Assembly (NCBI GenBank): GCA_028355575.1
Contig: JAOMSY010000003.1
Span: 1 to 64,000, forward strand
Source: Francisellaceae bacterium
GTDB lineage: Bacteria; Pseudomonadota; Gammaproteobacteria; Francisellales; Francisellaceae
Direction of reading: 5' to 3'
Length of the DNA: 64,000 nucleotides
Below, piece after piece: positions 35,127-44,512 of the stretch. Below the pieces are notes generated by a model, which had not been told where the DNA came from, did not search any database, and was given only the letters and a program-made list of their open reading frames with translations. The position numbers were made by a program, and so were the translations under genes. Numbering within the stretch: position 1 is the first letter of the stretch; every line of letters begins with the position of its first letter.

Positions 35127-35348
35127 TTATTTCTTACCTCTGAAGGTGATACGCCCTTTACTTAAATCATAAGGCGACATCTCAACTTTTACTTGATCCC
35201 CTGTTAAAATACGAATATAGTTTTTGCGCATTTTTCCTGAAATATGTGCCAATATTTCGTGACCATTTTCAAGTTTTACTCTAAACATAGTATTTGGGAG
35301 TGTATCTGTTACCACTCCATCAAACTCAATGTTATCTTCTTTTGCCAT
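35127..35348 (-). CDS. infA: Translation initiation factor IF-1
   Basis: A 73-residue OB-fold protein beginning [19 protein letters not shown], with [26 protein letters not shown] and [23 protein letters not shown]. This is the complete IF-1 signature and exact usual length (72). Single gene, convergent with rpoZ (26 bp between stops). Confidence 0.96.
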   Translation of the reverse strand: MAKEDNIEFDGVVTDTLPNTMFRVKLENGHEILAHISGKMRKNYIRILTGDQVKVEMSPYDLSKGRITFRGKK

Positions 35349-35422
35349 GGATACCCCAAATTTTAGATAATAAATTAAAACGCTCGAATAATGCCCTATT
35401 TAAGACAGATTCGCAACAAATT

Positions 35423-36394
<972 letters not shown>

Positions 36395-36443
36395 TTAATA
36401 GCTTATTTTAGAGTGAAAAATACCAGATGTGTATGTATTATTA

Positions 36444-36457
36444 ATGTATTCATACAT
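36444..36457. promoter_or_regulatory. Palindrome between trxB and rhodanese genes
   Basis: ATGTAT-TC-ATACAT in the 119-bp divergent promoter region. A further TGTATG lies 10 bp upstream and also complements the right arm. A shared redox-responsive operator is conceivable; no known consensus matches. Confidence 0.25.
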
Positions 36458-36492
36458 TTCAACTATTAACATTTAAATTTAGGAGCGAATTA

Positions 36493-36864
36493 ATGCAGCA
36501 TAGCCAGGAATTTATAGATTTAGTGAATGCATCACGCGAAAACATTAATGAATGTAATGTTCAACAAATCAAAAGTAAGCTAGATAATGAGGAAAAATTT
36601 TTACTGGTTGACGTTAGGGAAGAATCTGAATACGCTAGATCATTTATTCCTACTGCGGTACATATGAGTAGAGGGACAATAGAAGTTAATATTATTAAAA
36701 ATATTCCTGATAAAGCGACTGAGTTAGTCCTTTATTGTGGTGGTGGGTATCGCTCGGCTTTGGCAGCTGATAATTTAGTTAAAATGGGTTATACCAATGT
36801 TACTTCTATGGATGGCGGCTTTAGATCATGGAATCAGGCAGGATATCCTGCCGAAACGGCATAA
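36493..36864 (+). CDS. Rhodanese-like domain protein
   Basis: A 123-residue single-domain sulfurtransferase-type protein. It has LLVDVREESEYARSFIPTAVHMSRG near 37-62, then the active-site loop YCGGGYRSA with C82, and SMDGGFRSWNQAGYP at the end. A cysteine-bound persulfide is expected. No signal peptide. AGGAG precedes the ATG. It is 2 bp upstream of ispF on the same strand. Confidence 0.88.
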   Translation: MQHSQEFIDLVNASRENINECNVQQIKSKLDNEEKFLLVDVREESEYARSFIPTAVHMSRGTIEVNIIKNIPDKATELVLYCGGGYRSALAADNLVKMGYTNVTSMDGGFRSWNQAGYPAETA

Positions 36865-36866
36865 TC

Positions 36867-37361
36867 ATGGCACCATTTAGAATTGGGCATGGTTATGATG
36901 TTCATAAATTCAGCGAGACTGCAAAACCGTTATATTTAGCTGGATTAGAAATTGACTCATCGATGGGTGTTGAGGCGCACTCAGATGGTGATGTGCTGTT
37001 GCATGCATTGTGTGATGCTTTGCTAGGAGCGGCTGCATTGAGAGATATTGGATATCATTTCCCTGACACAAATTCAGCGTATAAAAATAAAAATAGCAGT
37101 TTTTTTGTTACAAATATTTTGGAAAAATTAAAAGATCAGCATTATGCTATAGGTAATGTTGATGTAACGGTTGTGGCGCAACAGCCAAAATTATCAAAAT
37201 TTATCCCACAAATGATTGATAATTTGGCTAAACTTTTACTATTGGATAAAAGTAGTGTTAATATTAAAGCAACAACAACTGAAAAACTTGGATTTGTAGG
37301 ACGTAAAGAAGGGATAGCCTCTCATGTTGTCGTTTTGCTATATAAACACTTTAATGAATAG
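36867..37361 (+). CDS. ispF: 2-C-methyl-D-erythritol 2,4-cyclodiphosphate synthase
   Basis: Fifth step of the non-mevalonate isoprenoid pathway, which in this window also has dxs. The 164-residue protein has RIGHGYDVHKF at the N-terminus (zinc ligands), EAHSDGDVLLHALCDALLGAA near 44, DIGYHFPDTN and KATTTEKLGFVGRKEGIA. ATG 36867 is the family start; an opening at 36828 lies inside the rhodanese gene. The common partner ispD is absent. Confidence 0.95.
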   Translation: MAPFRIGHGYDVHKFSETAKPLYLAGLEIDSSMGVEAHSDGDVLLHALCDALLGAAALRDIGYHFPDTNSAYKNKNSSFFVTNILEKLKDQHYAIGNVDVTVVAQQPKLSKFIPQMIDNLAKLLLLDKSSVNIKATTTEKLGFVGRKEGIASHVVVLLYKHFNE

Positions 37362-37373
37362 AAAGGAGTATAG

Positions 37374-37754
37374 ATGTTAGTCGGGTTTATAATTAGTGCT
37401 GGTGTCCTGGGATTGATCATCGGTTGGTTGCTTGGAATTGTGCAGAATAAAACGACAAGTGGTACAAGTGATCTGAACAAAGAGCTTGATGCTGCTAGAT
37501 TAAGCCTTAGAGAATACCAACAGCAGGTTACTGATCATGTTAGCAAAACAAATGATTTGATTGAGAATATTCATGCTCAAACAAGTCAGCTTCAAGAGCA
37601 TATTCAGGCAGGTACAATGACTTTGAATAGAGATACCTCAAGGCAATCACTATTACAACCTTCTGGATCTGCACATGGTTTATCTCAAGGAAATATAGCT
37701 TTGGAAAAGCCTAATCAGGACAATGAGCAACCTAAGGATTATGCTGCTTCATAA
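37374..37754 (+). CDS. ZapG/YhcB-like membrane-anchored coiled-coil protein
   Basis: A 126-residue protein with one N-terminal membrane helix (VGFIISAGVLGLIIGWLLGIV), a coiled coil (about 35-80: ELDAARLSLREYQQQVTDHVSKTNDLI) and a polar C-terminal tail. This is the YhcB/ZapG (DUF1043) layout, linked to cell-envelope growth and division. It follows ispF by 12 bp. Low sequence conservation of the family limits certainty. Confidence 0.75.
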   Translation: MLVGFIISAGVLGLIIGWLLGIVQNKTTSGTSDLNKELDAARLSLREYQQQVTDHVSKTNDLIENIHAQTSQLQEHIQAGTMTLNRDTSRQSLLQPSGSAHGLSQGNIALEKPNQDNEQPKDYAAS

Positions 37755-37769
37755 ATTGTTTTGATGTTA

Positions 37770-39101
37770 TTATTCGTCACTGTCTTTCATTTTTAGCCCA
37801 GTTGGGTTTTCTAACCCACTAGTACTTTCTTTGCTAGTATTACCACCATTTTCATCTTGCTCAATTTTTAAACTCAAACTATTGGGCATGTCAGAATGTT
37901 TCAAGGCTTCTTCCAGTGTTATTTTTTGGTCTTTGTAGAGATTAAATAATACGTCATTAAACTCGCTATTTTTAAACTCACTGATCTCTGTTTCTTGGAT
38001 TTTATATTTATCTATCTCTGCTTCCTCAGGGTTATTGCTGTCTAATTTTACCCTGAGACGTAAGTTATTCATTGAATCAGCATTTTTTAAGGCTTCTTCA
38101 AGAGAAATTTTATCGTGCTTGTACAGATAAAATAATGCACCATCAAAAGTCTGCATACCTAAGTTTTCTGATTTCGCCATGGTTTCTTTCAATTCACTAA
38201 TGTCGCCTTTCTTAATTTGCTCAGCTATTAACGGAGTATTGATTAATATTTCTGCTGCGAGCGCGCGTTTGCCGTCAATGCTGGGAATGAGTCGCTGTGA
38301 AATAATTCCTTTTAGATTTAGGGATAAGTCTAGCTGTAATTTCTTATGCTGAGACTCAGGAAAGAAGTGTAATATTCTATCAATGGCTTGGTTAGCATTA
38401 TTTGCGTGCAGCGTTGAAATGCATAGATGACCTGTCTCAGCAAATGTAATGGCATGCTCCATGGTTTCTTGGTCACGAATTTCACCAATCAAAATGACGT
38501 CTGGTGCCTGTCGTAATGTATTTTTTAAAGCATCCTGGAATGTATCGGTATCTGTACCAACTTCACGTTGAGTGATGATTGATTTTTGATGAGTATGTAA
38601 GTATTCAATTGGATCTTCTATAGTAATAATGTGACCACCGTCACTTTTATTTCTATAATCAATTAGGGATGCCAGTGATGTCGATTTACCCGAGCCTGTG
38701 CCACCTACAAATAAAACCAGACCACGTTTTTGCATAATTAGTTTTGTCATGACTGATGGTATGCCAAGTTTTTCCATATTAGGAATATCAGTTTTAATAT
38801 GCCTTAAGACCATGCCAGTTTCATTTTTTTGTCTAAAAATGTTCACTCTGAAACGGCCAATTTCTTCATAATATAAGGCAAGATTCATTTCACCGTGTTT
38901 GGCAAATGCTGCTTGTTGCTCTTCATTCATGATTTCATTTGCAATTTGGTTAACTTCATTTTCTTGGAAAATGTGCTTAGACATGGCTAACATTTGGCCG
39001 TTTGCTTTTACACTTGGCGGTGCATTGAAAGTTAAATATAAATCTGAACCATCATTGTCTATCATTGTTTGTAACATTTCTTTAAGAGAGGGATTGGCCA
39101 T
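37770..39101 (-). CDS. pilU: Type IV pilus retraction ATPase, PilU-like, with duplicated C-terminal module
   Basis: A 443-residue hexameric secretion-type ATPase. Walker A is FVGGTGSGKSTSLASLIDYRN near 130. The Asp box is IITIEDPIEYLHTHQ, Walker B is PDVILIGEIRDQETMEHA and the His box is ETGHLCISTLHANNANQA. These match PilU more closely than PilT. The C-terminal module (FDGALFYLYKHDKISLEEALK..NLRLRVKL, around 316-353) recurs as FNDVLFNLYKDQKITLEEALK..SLSLKIEQ about 65 residues later, then ends in a Ser/Gly/Glu-rich tail. The start is ATG 39101 at the family N-terminus. No pilT or other pil gene is nearby. Confidence 0.88.
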   Translation of the reverse strand: MANPSLKEMLQTMIDNDGSDLYLTFNAPPSVKANGQMLAMSKHIFQENEVNQIANEIMNEEQQAAFAKHGEMNLALYYEEIGRFRVNIFRQKNETGMVLRHIKTDIPNMEKLGIPSVMTKLIMQKRGLVLFVGGTGSGKSTSLASLIDYRNKSDGGHIITIEDPIEYLHTHQKSIITQREVGTDTDTFQDALKNTLRQAPDVILIGEIRDQETMEHAITFAETGHLCISTLHANNANQAIDRILHFFPESQHKKLQLDLSLNLKGIISQRLIPSIDGKRALAAEILINTPLIAEQIKKGDISELKETMAKSENLGMQTFDGALFYLYKHDKISLEEALKNADSMNNLRLRVKLDSNNPEEAEIDKYKIQETEISEFKNSEFNDVLFNLYKDQKITLEEALKHSDMPNSLSLKIEQDENGGNTSKESTSGLENPTGLKMKDSDE

Positions 39102-39205
39102 AATGAGAGCTTTGGAAAATAGACTGCTTTGAAATAAGATAAGCAAATTTAGCTGGTAAATGCTATTTTTCGGATTTTTGAATACATATTTTATAAGAAT
39201 TTATT

Positions 39206-39234
39206 TTGAGAAGTGAGTTGATATTTGATACAAT
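39206..39234 (+). promoter_or_regulatory. Sigma70 promoter of the rplM-rpsI-sspA-sspB operon
   Basis: TTGAGA (39206-39211), 17-bp spacer, TACAAT (39229-39234): five of six matches in each box, the best promoter in the window. Transcription would start about 39241, giving a 100-nt leader before rplM that could hold ribosomal-protein autoregulation. Confidence 0.7.
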
Positions 39235-39342
39235 CCACAGGTTCAATTTATTTGGCAAGTTAAATTTTAGTAAATTAACTATGTTTGATCTGTCTTATTT
39301 GTGCAAACAGAGTAATTGATAACAAAAAATAAGGTAACAATG

Positions 39343-39771
39343 ATGAAAACGTTTAGTGCAAAGGCAGCTGAAGTTAAAAGAGAATGGCTTTTAGTTGATG
39401 CTGACGGCAAAACACTTGGAAGATTAGCGACTGAAATTGCTAGTCGCTTAAAAGGAAAACATAAGCCTGAGTATACACCTCACGTAGATACAGGTGATTA
39501 TGTTGTAGTGATAAATGCTGATAAAGTAACTGTAACTGGTAATAAAAAGACTGATAAAGTTTATTATCGCCATACAGGTTATATTGGTGGAATCAAGTCA
39601 GTTTCGTTTGATAAGCTTCAAAACTCTTTTCCAGAGCGTATTATTGAGAAAGCTGTTAAGGGTATGTTGCCGCGTAATCCATTGGGTCGAGCAATGTATA
39701 AAAAGTTGAAAGTATATGCTGGTACTAACCACCCGCATACTGCTCAGCAACCAACTGAAATTAAAATTTAG
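39343..39771 (+). CDS. rplM: 50S ribosomal protein L13
   Basis: A 142-residue protein beginning [22 protein letters not shown], with [29 protein letters not shown] and [23 protein letters not shown]. Exact family length. ATG 39343 is preceded immediately by another ATG (39340); AAGG is at 39331-39334. First gene of the rplM-rpsI-sspA-sspB order conserved in gammaproteobacteria. Confidence 0.97.
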   Translation: MKTFSAKAAEVKREWLLVDADGKTLGRLATEIASRLKGKHKPEYTPHVDTGDYVVVINADKVTVTGNKKTDKVYYRHTGYIGGIKSVSFDKLQNSFPERIIEKAVKGMLPRNPLGRAMYKKLKVYAGTNHPHTAQQPTEIKI

Positions 39772-39792
39772 TGAATTAATAGGATTTATAAT

Positions 39793-40188
39793 ATGTCTGA
39801 AAAAAAATATTACTATGGTACAGGACGTCGTAAAAGTTCAGTAGCACGTGTTTTTCTGAAAAAAGGAACAGGTAACATTGTCGTTAATAAATTACCACTT
39901 GACGATTATTTGTCGCGTGAGACTGCATCTATGGTAGTGCGCCAACCTTTAATTGAAATTGATGCTTTAGAAGATTTTGATATCAAAGTTAATGTACATG
40001 GCGGCGGCCAGACTGGTCAGTCTGGAGCGATTCGTCTAGGTATCGCTCGTGCGTTAGTTGAGTATGATGAAGAGCATAAGTCTGCAATGCGCCGTGGTGG
40101 GTTCTTGACACGTGATTCACGTGTTGTTGAGCGTAAGAAAGTTGGTCTTAGAAAAGCACGTAAAAAACCACAATTTTCTAAACGTTAA
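39793..40188 (+). CDS. rpsI: 30S ribosomal protein S9
   Basis: A 131-residue protein with [21 protein letters not shown] at the N-terminus, [27 protein letters not shown] in the middle and the basic end [16 protein letters not shown], whose C-terminal Arg reaches the P-site tRNA. Usual length 130. Twenty-one bp after rplM. Confidence 0.97.
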   Translation: MSEKKYYYGTGRRKSSVARVFLKKGTGNIVVNKLPLDDYLSRETASMVVRQPLIEIDALEDFDIKVNVHGGGQTGQSGAIRLGIARALVEYDEEHKSAMRRGGFLTRDSRVVERKKVGLRKARKKPQFSKR

Positions 40189-40272
40189 TATTTGCTTATT
40201 TTTAATAATACGATATTGTATGTTAGAAGTTAGAATTTTTACAAAACGCAATTTTTCTAAGGTCAGTAAATT

Positions 40273-40890
40273 ATGAGTGTTCAAAACAAACGTTCTACGG
40301 TTACATTGTACTCTCATCCTAAATGTCCATATAGCCATCGAGTACGGATTATATTGGCTGAAAAGGGTGTGCATTTTGATGTGATAGATGTTGATCTTGA
40401 TGACAAGCCAGATGCACTGCTTGAGCTTAATCCTTATGGTACTGTCCCGACCTTGATGGATCGAGATTTGGTCGCCTATGAATCTGAAGTAATATTTGAG
40501 TATCTTGAAGAGCGTTTTCCGCACCCACCTTTGTTAACCGTATTCCCAATTGAGCGTGCACAAACACGATACTTGGCGAAACGGATTGATAAAGATTGGA
40601 CTCGATACTTGGTTACTGCTTTGTTTGGTAAGACTGAAGAGGTTGTTTATAATGCGAAAGTTGCCTTAGTAAAAGAGCTATTAAGCATGATACCAGCGTT
40701 CACAAAGCATAAACATTTTATGCAAGAAAAGTATAGCATTATTGACTGCATGCTGTCAGTAATACTATATAGGCTTCCTGAGTTAGGTATTACTCTACCG
40801 CCTAGAGCAGAACCAATTATAGATTATGCTGAGCGTGTATTTTCTCGCCCATCATTTCAGCATAGTATTGGAAACGTTGAGGAACTGTAA
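40273..40890 (+). CDS. sspA: Stringent starvation protein A
   Basis: A 205-residue GST-fold RNA polymerase-associated protein. It starts LYSHPKCPYSHRVRIILAEKGV and continues with LNPYGTVPTLMDRDLVAYESEVIFEYLEERFPHPPL and, in the helical domain, YSIIDCMLSVILYRLPELGI. These are canonical SspA features, and the position after rpsI and 3 bp before sspB is the classic one. It coexists with the divergent paralogue at 13038-13646, making an SspA heterodimer possible. Confidence 0.93.
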   Translation: MSVQNKRSTVTLYSHPKCPYSHRVRIILAEKGVHFDVIDVDLDDKPDALLELNPYGTVPTLMDRDLVAYESEVIFEYLEERFPHPPLLTVFPIERAQTRYLAKRIDKDWTRYLVTALFGKTEEVVYNAKVALVKELLSMIPAFTKHKHFMQEKYSIIDCMLSVILYRLPELGITLPPRAEPIIDYAERVFSRPSFQHSIGNVEEL

Positions 40891-40893
40891 ACG

Positions 40894-41319
40894 ATGGCTA
40901 TGTTAAGATCATATTTGATAGGTGCTACTTATGATTGGTTAAATGATCATGGTTTTACACCTTATATTTTGGTTGATACAGAATATGATGATGTTGAGGT
41001 TCCTTGGGATTTTGTTGATGACGATGGTAAAATTGTTCTTAATTTATCTCCAGGCGCGATCAGAGACTTTTCCTGTTCGGGTGAAGGTATAAACTTTAGA
41101 GCAAGCTTCGGCGGTGAGCCTATGGATGTATTTATTCCAATTGAGTCTGTACTGAGTCTATATTCTCAAGAAAGTAGCCAGGGTATTTATGCACGAGAAG
41201 ATGTATATGGTTTAATCGTAAATGAAGGTGATTCTGACGTAGAAATTGACCCACCTTCACTTGAAGATAAGAAGAATACAAAATCATCCAAAGCCAAAGG
41301 TGGTCTTCGCCTGGTATAG
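40894..41319 (+). CDS. sspB: ClpXP adaptor SspB
   Basis: Delivers ssrA-tagged proteins to ClpXP. The 141-residue protein has a substrate-binding domain (YLIGATYDWLNDHGFTPYILVD, IVLNLSPGAIRDFSC, FGGEPMDVFIPIESVLSLYSQE). A flexible acidic linker and the terminal GGLRLV follow, corresponding to the ClpX-binding XB tail. Last gene of the rplM operon. Confidence 0.93.
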   Translation: MAMLRSYLIGATYDWLNDHGFTPYILVDTEYDDVEVPWDFVDDDGKIVLNLSPGAIRDFSCSGEGINFRASFGGEPMDVFIPIESVLSLYSQESSQGIYAREDVYGLIVNEGDSDVEIDPPSLEDKKNTKSSKAKGGLRLV

Positions 41320-41427
41320 GCATAATTTTTTATGTTATCGGCTGTGATATCTTTTTAGCAAGGGTATCAATTTTTTAAAATATAAGTATTATTCATCATA
41401 ATCTCCTGAATTTATTGTACATATCTA

Positions 41428-42699
41428 ATGACAATTAAATGCATTAATCCAAGTAAACTACCAATCAGAGCTCAGGTTAATTTACCGGGGTCTAAAAGCT
41501 TGACTAATCGGGCCTTAATCATTGCAGCGATGGCTGATGGTGAAACAACCTTAAACAATGTTTTATTTAGTGATGATATTGAGGCCTGTTTAGTTGCACT
41601 CCGTGAGCTTGGTATCAAGCTCGAGATAGACAGAAATCAAAATGTCGTTATTGTATTTGGATCTGGTGGGATAATTAAATCAGATGTGACATTAAATGCG
41701 AGAGATGCCGGTACTGTCTCTCGATTTTTATTACCAGCCTGTGCGGCTTTAGGTGGTAATTTCCAATTTACTGCATCAAAAAGAATGTGTGAGCGGCCAA
41801 TGGGTACGCTATTAGAGAATTTATCCAAGCAAGGTGTAAGTATCGATTATGAAGGAGAGGTGGGTTATTTACCATTGTCAATAAACTCTTCAAAGCTTTC
41901 AGGTGGTAAATATATTGTACCTGGAAATAAAAGTAGCCAATTCTTATCTGGATTATTAATTGCCTCACCTTATGCGCAATCTGACACATTACTAGTTAGT
42001 GGCTCAGCGCATCAGCAACCTTATGTAAAAATGACAACTGATATAATGAAGTCATTTGGTGTGAAAGTTGAATGTGATAATAACAAATACTATATCCGTA
42101 ATAAGCAAAAATATTTAGCTACTAGCTATAATATAGAGCCTGATATTTCTACTGCAACATACTTTTGGGCGTTAGCTGCCTTAACTGGGGGTGAGGTTAC
42201 GGTTGCAAATACCTGTTCTGACAGTTTACAGGGTGATATCCAGTTTTTAAATTTAATGACTAAAATGAATTGTGTTGTTAAAGAAACAGATAATGGTATC
42301 TGTGTAAAAGGACCGGAAATATTAAATGGCGTTACAGCTGATTTGCGTACTTATTCTGATACGTTTATGACCGTGGCAGTCTTAGCGTGTTTTGCAAATA
42401 GCAAAACTCATTTGACTGGACTTGCTCATACGCGCTTACAAGAGTCTGATCGAGTAGATTGCATGGCAAAGGGCTTAAGAGCGCTTGGTGCTAAGGTAGA
42501 CACGACTGAAGATACTATTACCATATTCCCATCTAATATGCATGCTGGTGAAGTTGACGGGTGTAATGATCATCGTATAGCGATGTCATTAGCTTTGGTT
42601 GGTATTAGGGTTGATGGTGTCCAAGTTAGGGGGGCTGATTGCGTTAAAAAAACCTGTCCTGATTATTTTGAACGAATGCAGTTGATTGTACAATCATAA
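41428..42699 (+). CDS. aroA: 3-phosphoshikimate 1-carboxyvinyltransferase (EPSP synthase)
   Basis: Sixth step of the shikimate pathway. The 423-residue enzyme retains PGSKSLTNRAL (Lys/Ser/Arg near 22), RDAGTVSRFL near 95, KRMCERPMG near 120 and NKSSQFLSGLL near 165. It also has the catalytic Asp in YSDTFMTVAVL near 310, LQESDRV near 338, NDHRIAM near 380 and KKTCPDYF near 412. The lysine that precedes ESDR in E. coli (K340, in RVKETDR) is Gln here, a substitution in the shikimate-phosphate pocket also variable in other lineages. Stand-alone gene. Confidence 0.92.
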   Translation: MTIKCINPSKLPIRAQVNLPGSKSLTNRALIIAAMADGETTLNNVLFSDDIEACLVALRELGIKLEIDRNQNVVIVFGSGGIIKSDVTLNARDAGTVSRFLLPACAALGGNFQFTASKRMCERPMGTLLENLSKQGVSIDYEGEVGYLPLSINSSKLSGGKYIVPGNKSSQFLSGLLIASPYAQSDTLLVSGSAHQQPYVKMTTDIMKSFGVKVECDNNKYYIRNKQKYLATSYNIEPDISTATYFWALAALTGGEVTVANTCSDSLQGDIQFLNLMTKMNCVVKETDNGICVKGPEILNGVTADLRTYSDTFMTVAVLACFANSKTHLTGLAHTRLQESDRVDCMAKGLRALGAKVDTTEDTITIFPSNMHAGEVDGCNDHRIAMSLALVGIRVDGVQVRGADCVKKTCPDYFERMQLIVQS

Positions 42700-42725
42700 G
42701 CATATGAATATAAGGTATTGAGGTC

Positions 42726-43349
42726 ATGGCAAAAGGGTTGCAGCTATTTGTAAAAGAGCATCTGCTAAAATATACAAATAAAAACATCCTGGTGCTTTGT
42801 TCAAAAAGCAATCAATATGTATATGAAGAATTAAAATCTAAAAATAATCTATTGTTTTCATTCCAAACAGAGTTTGCTCAAGGTTATGGTGTCATATTCT
42901 CCTTATGTCATTGGCCTTTTAGGAATAAAGTATTCGATATTATTATTCTACAGGATGAAGTTGCCTATATTTCTGACTTAGATGGGCTGCTAGAGCAGGT
43001 ATACGCTAAATTAACTGATGATGGAATGTTAGTGATGACCGAATCGAGGTCTAATCGTGTTATAAAGTTAAAAGATAATGCCTGTAAAAATATATTTACT
43101 ATAAGTACGCATTTATTAAATATAGGGTTTATTAAAGTAGAACATAAATATTATGATAAAAATGGAGAACCTAGGGGAAATCTTATAAAGCCTTTGTTTT
43201 TATTTACTAATAATTATTTTTTACTGTTATACAAGAAACAGCTTATTCCACTAACGCCTTTTAAGCTTAAAGAATTAGATAGGTCGCTTAAAGGATCCCC
43301 TGTATATGCATCTTTAAAGCAAATAAGGGTAAATAAAAAGGATAATTAG
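42726..43349 (+). CDS. YafS-like putative methyltransferase
   Basis: A 207-residue protein. The central FDIIILQDEVAYISDLDGLLEQVYAKLTDDGMLVM resembles class I SAM methyltransferases after motif II. The C-terminal YFLLLYKKQLIPLTPFKLKE resembles YafS, which also neighbours rnhA in gammaproteobacteria. The glycine-rich SAM loop expected at the N-terminus is lacking (ILVLCSKSNQY), so activity is doubtful. It ends 3 bp before rnhA. Confidence 0.65.
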   Translation: MAKGLQLFVKEHLLKYTNKNILVLCSKSNQYVYEELKSKNNLLFSFQTEFAQGYGVIFSLCHWPFRNKVFDIIILQDEVAYISDLDGLLEQVYAKLTDDGMLVMTESRSNRVIKLKDNACKNIFTISTHLLNIGFIKVEHKYYDKNGEPRGNLIKPLFLFTNNYFLLLYKKQLIPLTPFKLKELDRSLKGSPVYASLKQIRVNKKDN

Positions 43350-43352
43350 ATA

Positions 43353-43784
43353 ATGAAGAGTATTGAGATATATACAGATGGTGCTTGTAAAGGAAATCCT
43401 GGTAGAGGGGGTTGGGGTGCATTGCTAATTTATGGTAAACATCAAAAAGAAATTTTTGGGGGAGAGAATGATACGACTAATAATCGTATGGAATTATTAG
43501 CAGCTATAAGGGCATTAGAGGTTATTAAGCAAGATTGTAAAGTCAATTTGCATACCGATTCTAAGTATGTAAAAAATGGGATCATTACTTGGTTGTCTAA
43601 TTGGAAAAATAATAATTGGAAAACTGCAAATAAGAAAGATGTAAAAAATAAAGATTTATGGCAGCGATTAGACCAGGTGTCTAGTCAGTATGATATTTCT
43701 TGGCATTGGGTAAAGGGTCATGCTGGACATGTATATAATGAAAAAGCAGATGAATTAGCTAACAAGGGAGTTGAGAGTATTTAA
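43353..43784 (+). CDS. rnhA: Ribonuclease HI
   Basis: Degrades RNA in RNA-DNA hybrids. The 143-residue enzyme has the four metal-binding acids: [40 protein letters not shown] and [20 protein letters not shown] carries the catalytic His. Length is close to E. coli (155), with the basic protrusion [15 protein letters not shown] retained. dnaQ, often next to it, is absent. Confidence 0.96.
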   Translation: MKSIEIYTDGACKGNPGRGGWGALLIYGKHQKEIFGGENDTTNNRMELLAAIRALEVIKQDCKVNLHTDSKYVKNGIITWLSNWKNNNWKTANKKDVKNKDLWQRLDQVSSQYDISWHWVKGHAGHVYNEKADELANKGVESI

Positions 43785-43861
43785 GTCAATCTTTTAGGTC
43801 TAGAAAAAATATTGTTTATAAGTTATACTCTGCGACCAATTTAATGACTATAGGGGTTAAT

Positions 43862-44509
43862 GTGTATAAAATTTTAGCAATTATTATATTTTCAGCATTT
43901 GTCTCTTGCGCAGTCGTTGCAAAAAATAATGACAAAAACAAGAATACTGGCAATAATAACTGCCAAGGAACATTTTGCGAAGGCAATAATGGTAATCATT
44001 ATGGTCAGCAAGATCCTGATGATTATAAAGATGAAGATTCTTCAGGTATTGGTAATTTGCAGTTAAAAAATATTACAATTACACCTTGGGATATCACTGA
44101 TGCCAAGGTTTATCATGAAGATCAAACATATGAAATTGGTTCTTTCTGTGCTTATATTAATCCGGATGATTTTTATGGTAAGAATAATGGAAGCAATAAA
44201 GGTAATGGTAAGAAAAATGGGCATTATACTACACCCCAACTTGATTTGATTGTAACTAATAATGAAGGTGGCTTTGTTATGAAAAGACAAGGAGCTAGTG
44301 GGCAAAGCGGTGAGGTGGATTACAAACTAAGAATTAATCGACAAGATGTAAGGTACAATACTAAGTTTGCTTTCCAGCCTGAAGGAAGTAATAGTTATAA
44401 TTGTGTTCGACCGGAGTATATGTATATTACTCTACCTGCAGCTCAGCTTGCTGCAGCAAAATCTGGTATTTATGATGTGTCATTAAATTTATCCGCATCA
44501 TATTATTAA
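43862..44509 (+). CDS. Secreted Asn/Gly/Lys-rich protein, unknown
   Basis: A 215-residue exported protein with a clear signal peptide (MYKILAIIIFSAFVSCAVVAK). A low-complexity Asn/Lys/Gly region follows, with cysteines in CQGTFC. The folded-looking part (LKNITITPWDITDAKVYHEDQTYEIGSFCAYINPDDFYG) is interrupted by another Asn/Gly/Lys loop, and a beta-rich end closes with GIYDVSLNLSASYY. Four mature-region cysteines may form two disulfides. The end resembles pilin/spore-coat-U-type domains only loosely. I choose GTG 43862, with AGGGG 5 nt upstream; an in-frame ATG at 43844 has no ribosome site. No family recognised. Confidence 0.65.
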   Translation: MYKILAIIIFSAFVSCAVVAKNNDKNKNTGNNNCQGTFCEGNNGNHYGQQDPDDYKDEDSSGIGNLQLKNITITPWDITDAKVYHEDQTYEIGSFCAYINPDDFYGKNNGSNKGNGKKNGHYTTPQLDLIVTNNEGGFVMKRQGASGQSGEVDYKLRINRQDVRYNTKFAFQPEGSNSYNCVRPEYMYITLPAAQLAAAKSGIYDVSLNLSASYY

Positions 44510-44512
44510 AAT

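Noticed and set aside
42726..43349. Calling this an active SAM methyltransferase
   Set aside because: The glycine-rich SAM-binding loop is not recognisable, so only a YafS-like fold is claimed.
43844..43861. Upstream ATG for the secreted protein
   Set aside because: No ribosome site; GTG 43862 has AGGGG at ideal spacing and gives a better signal peptide.
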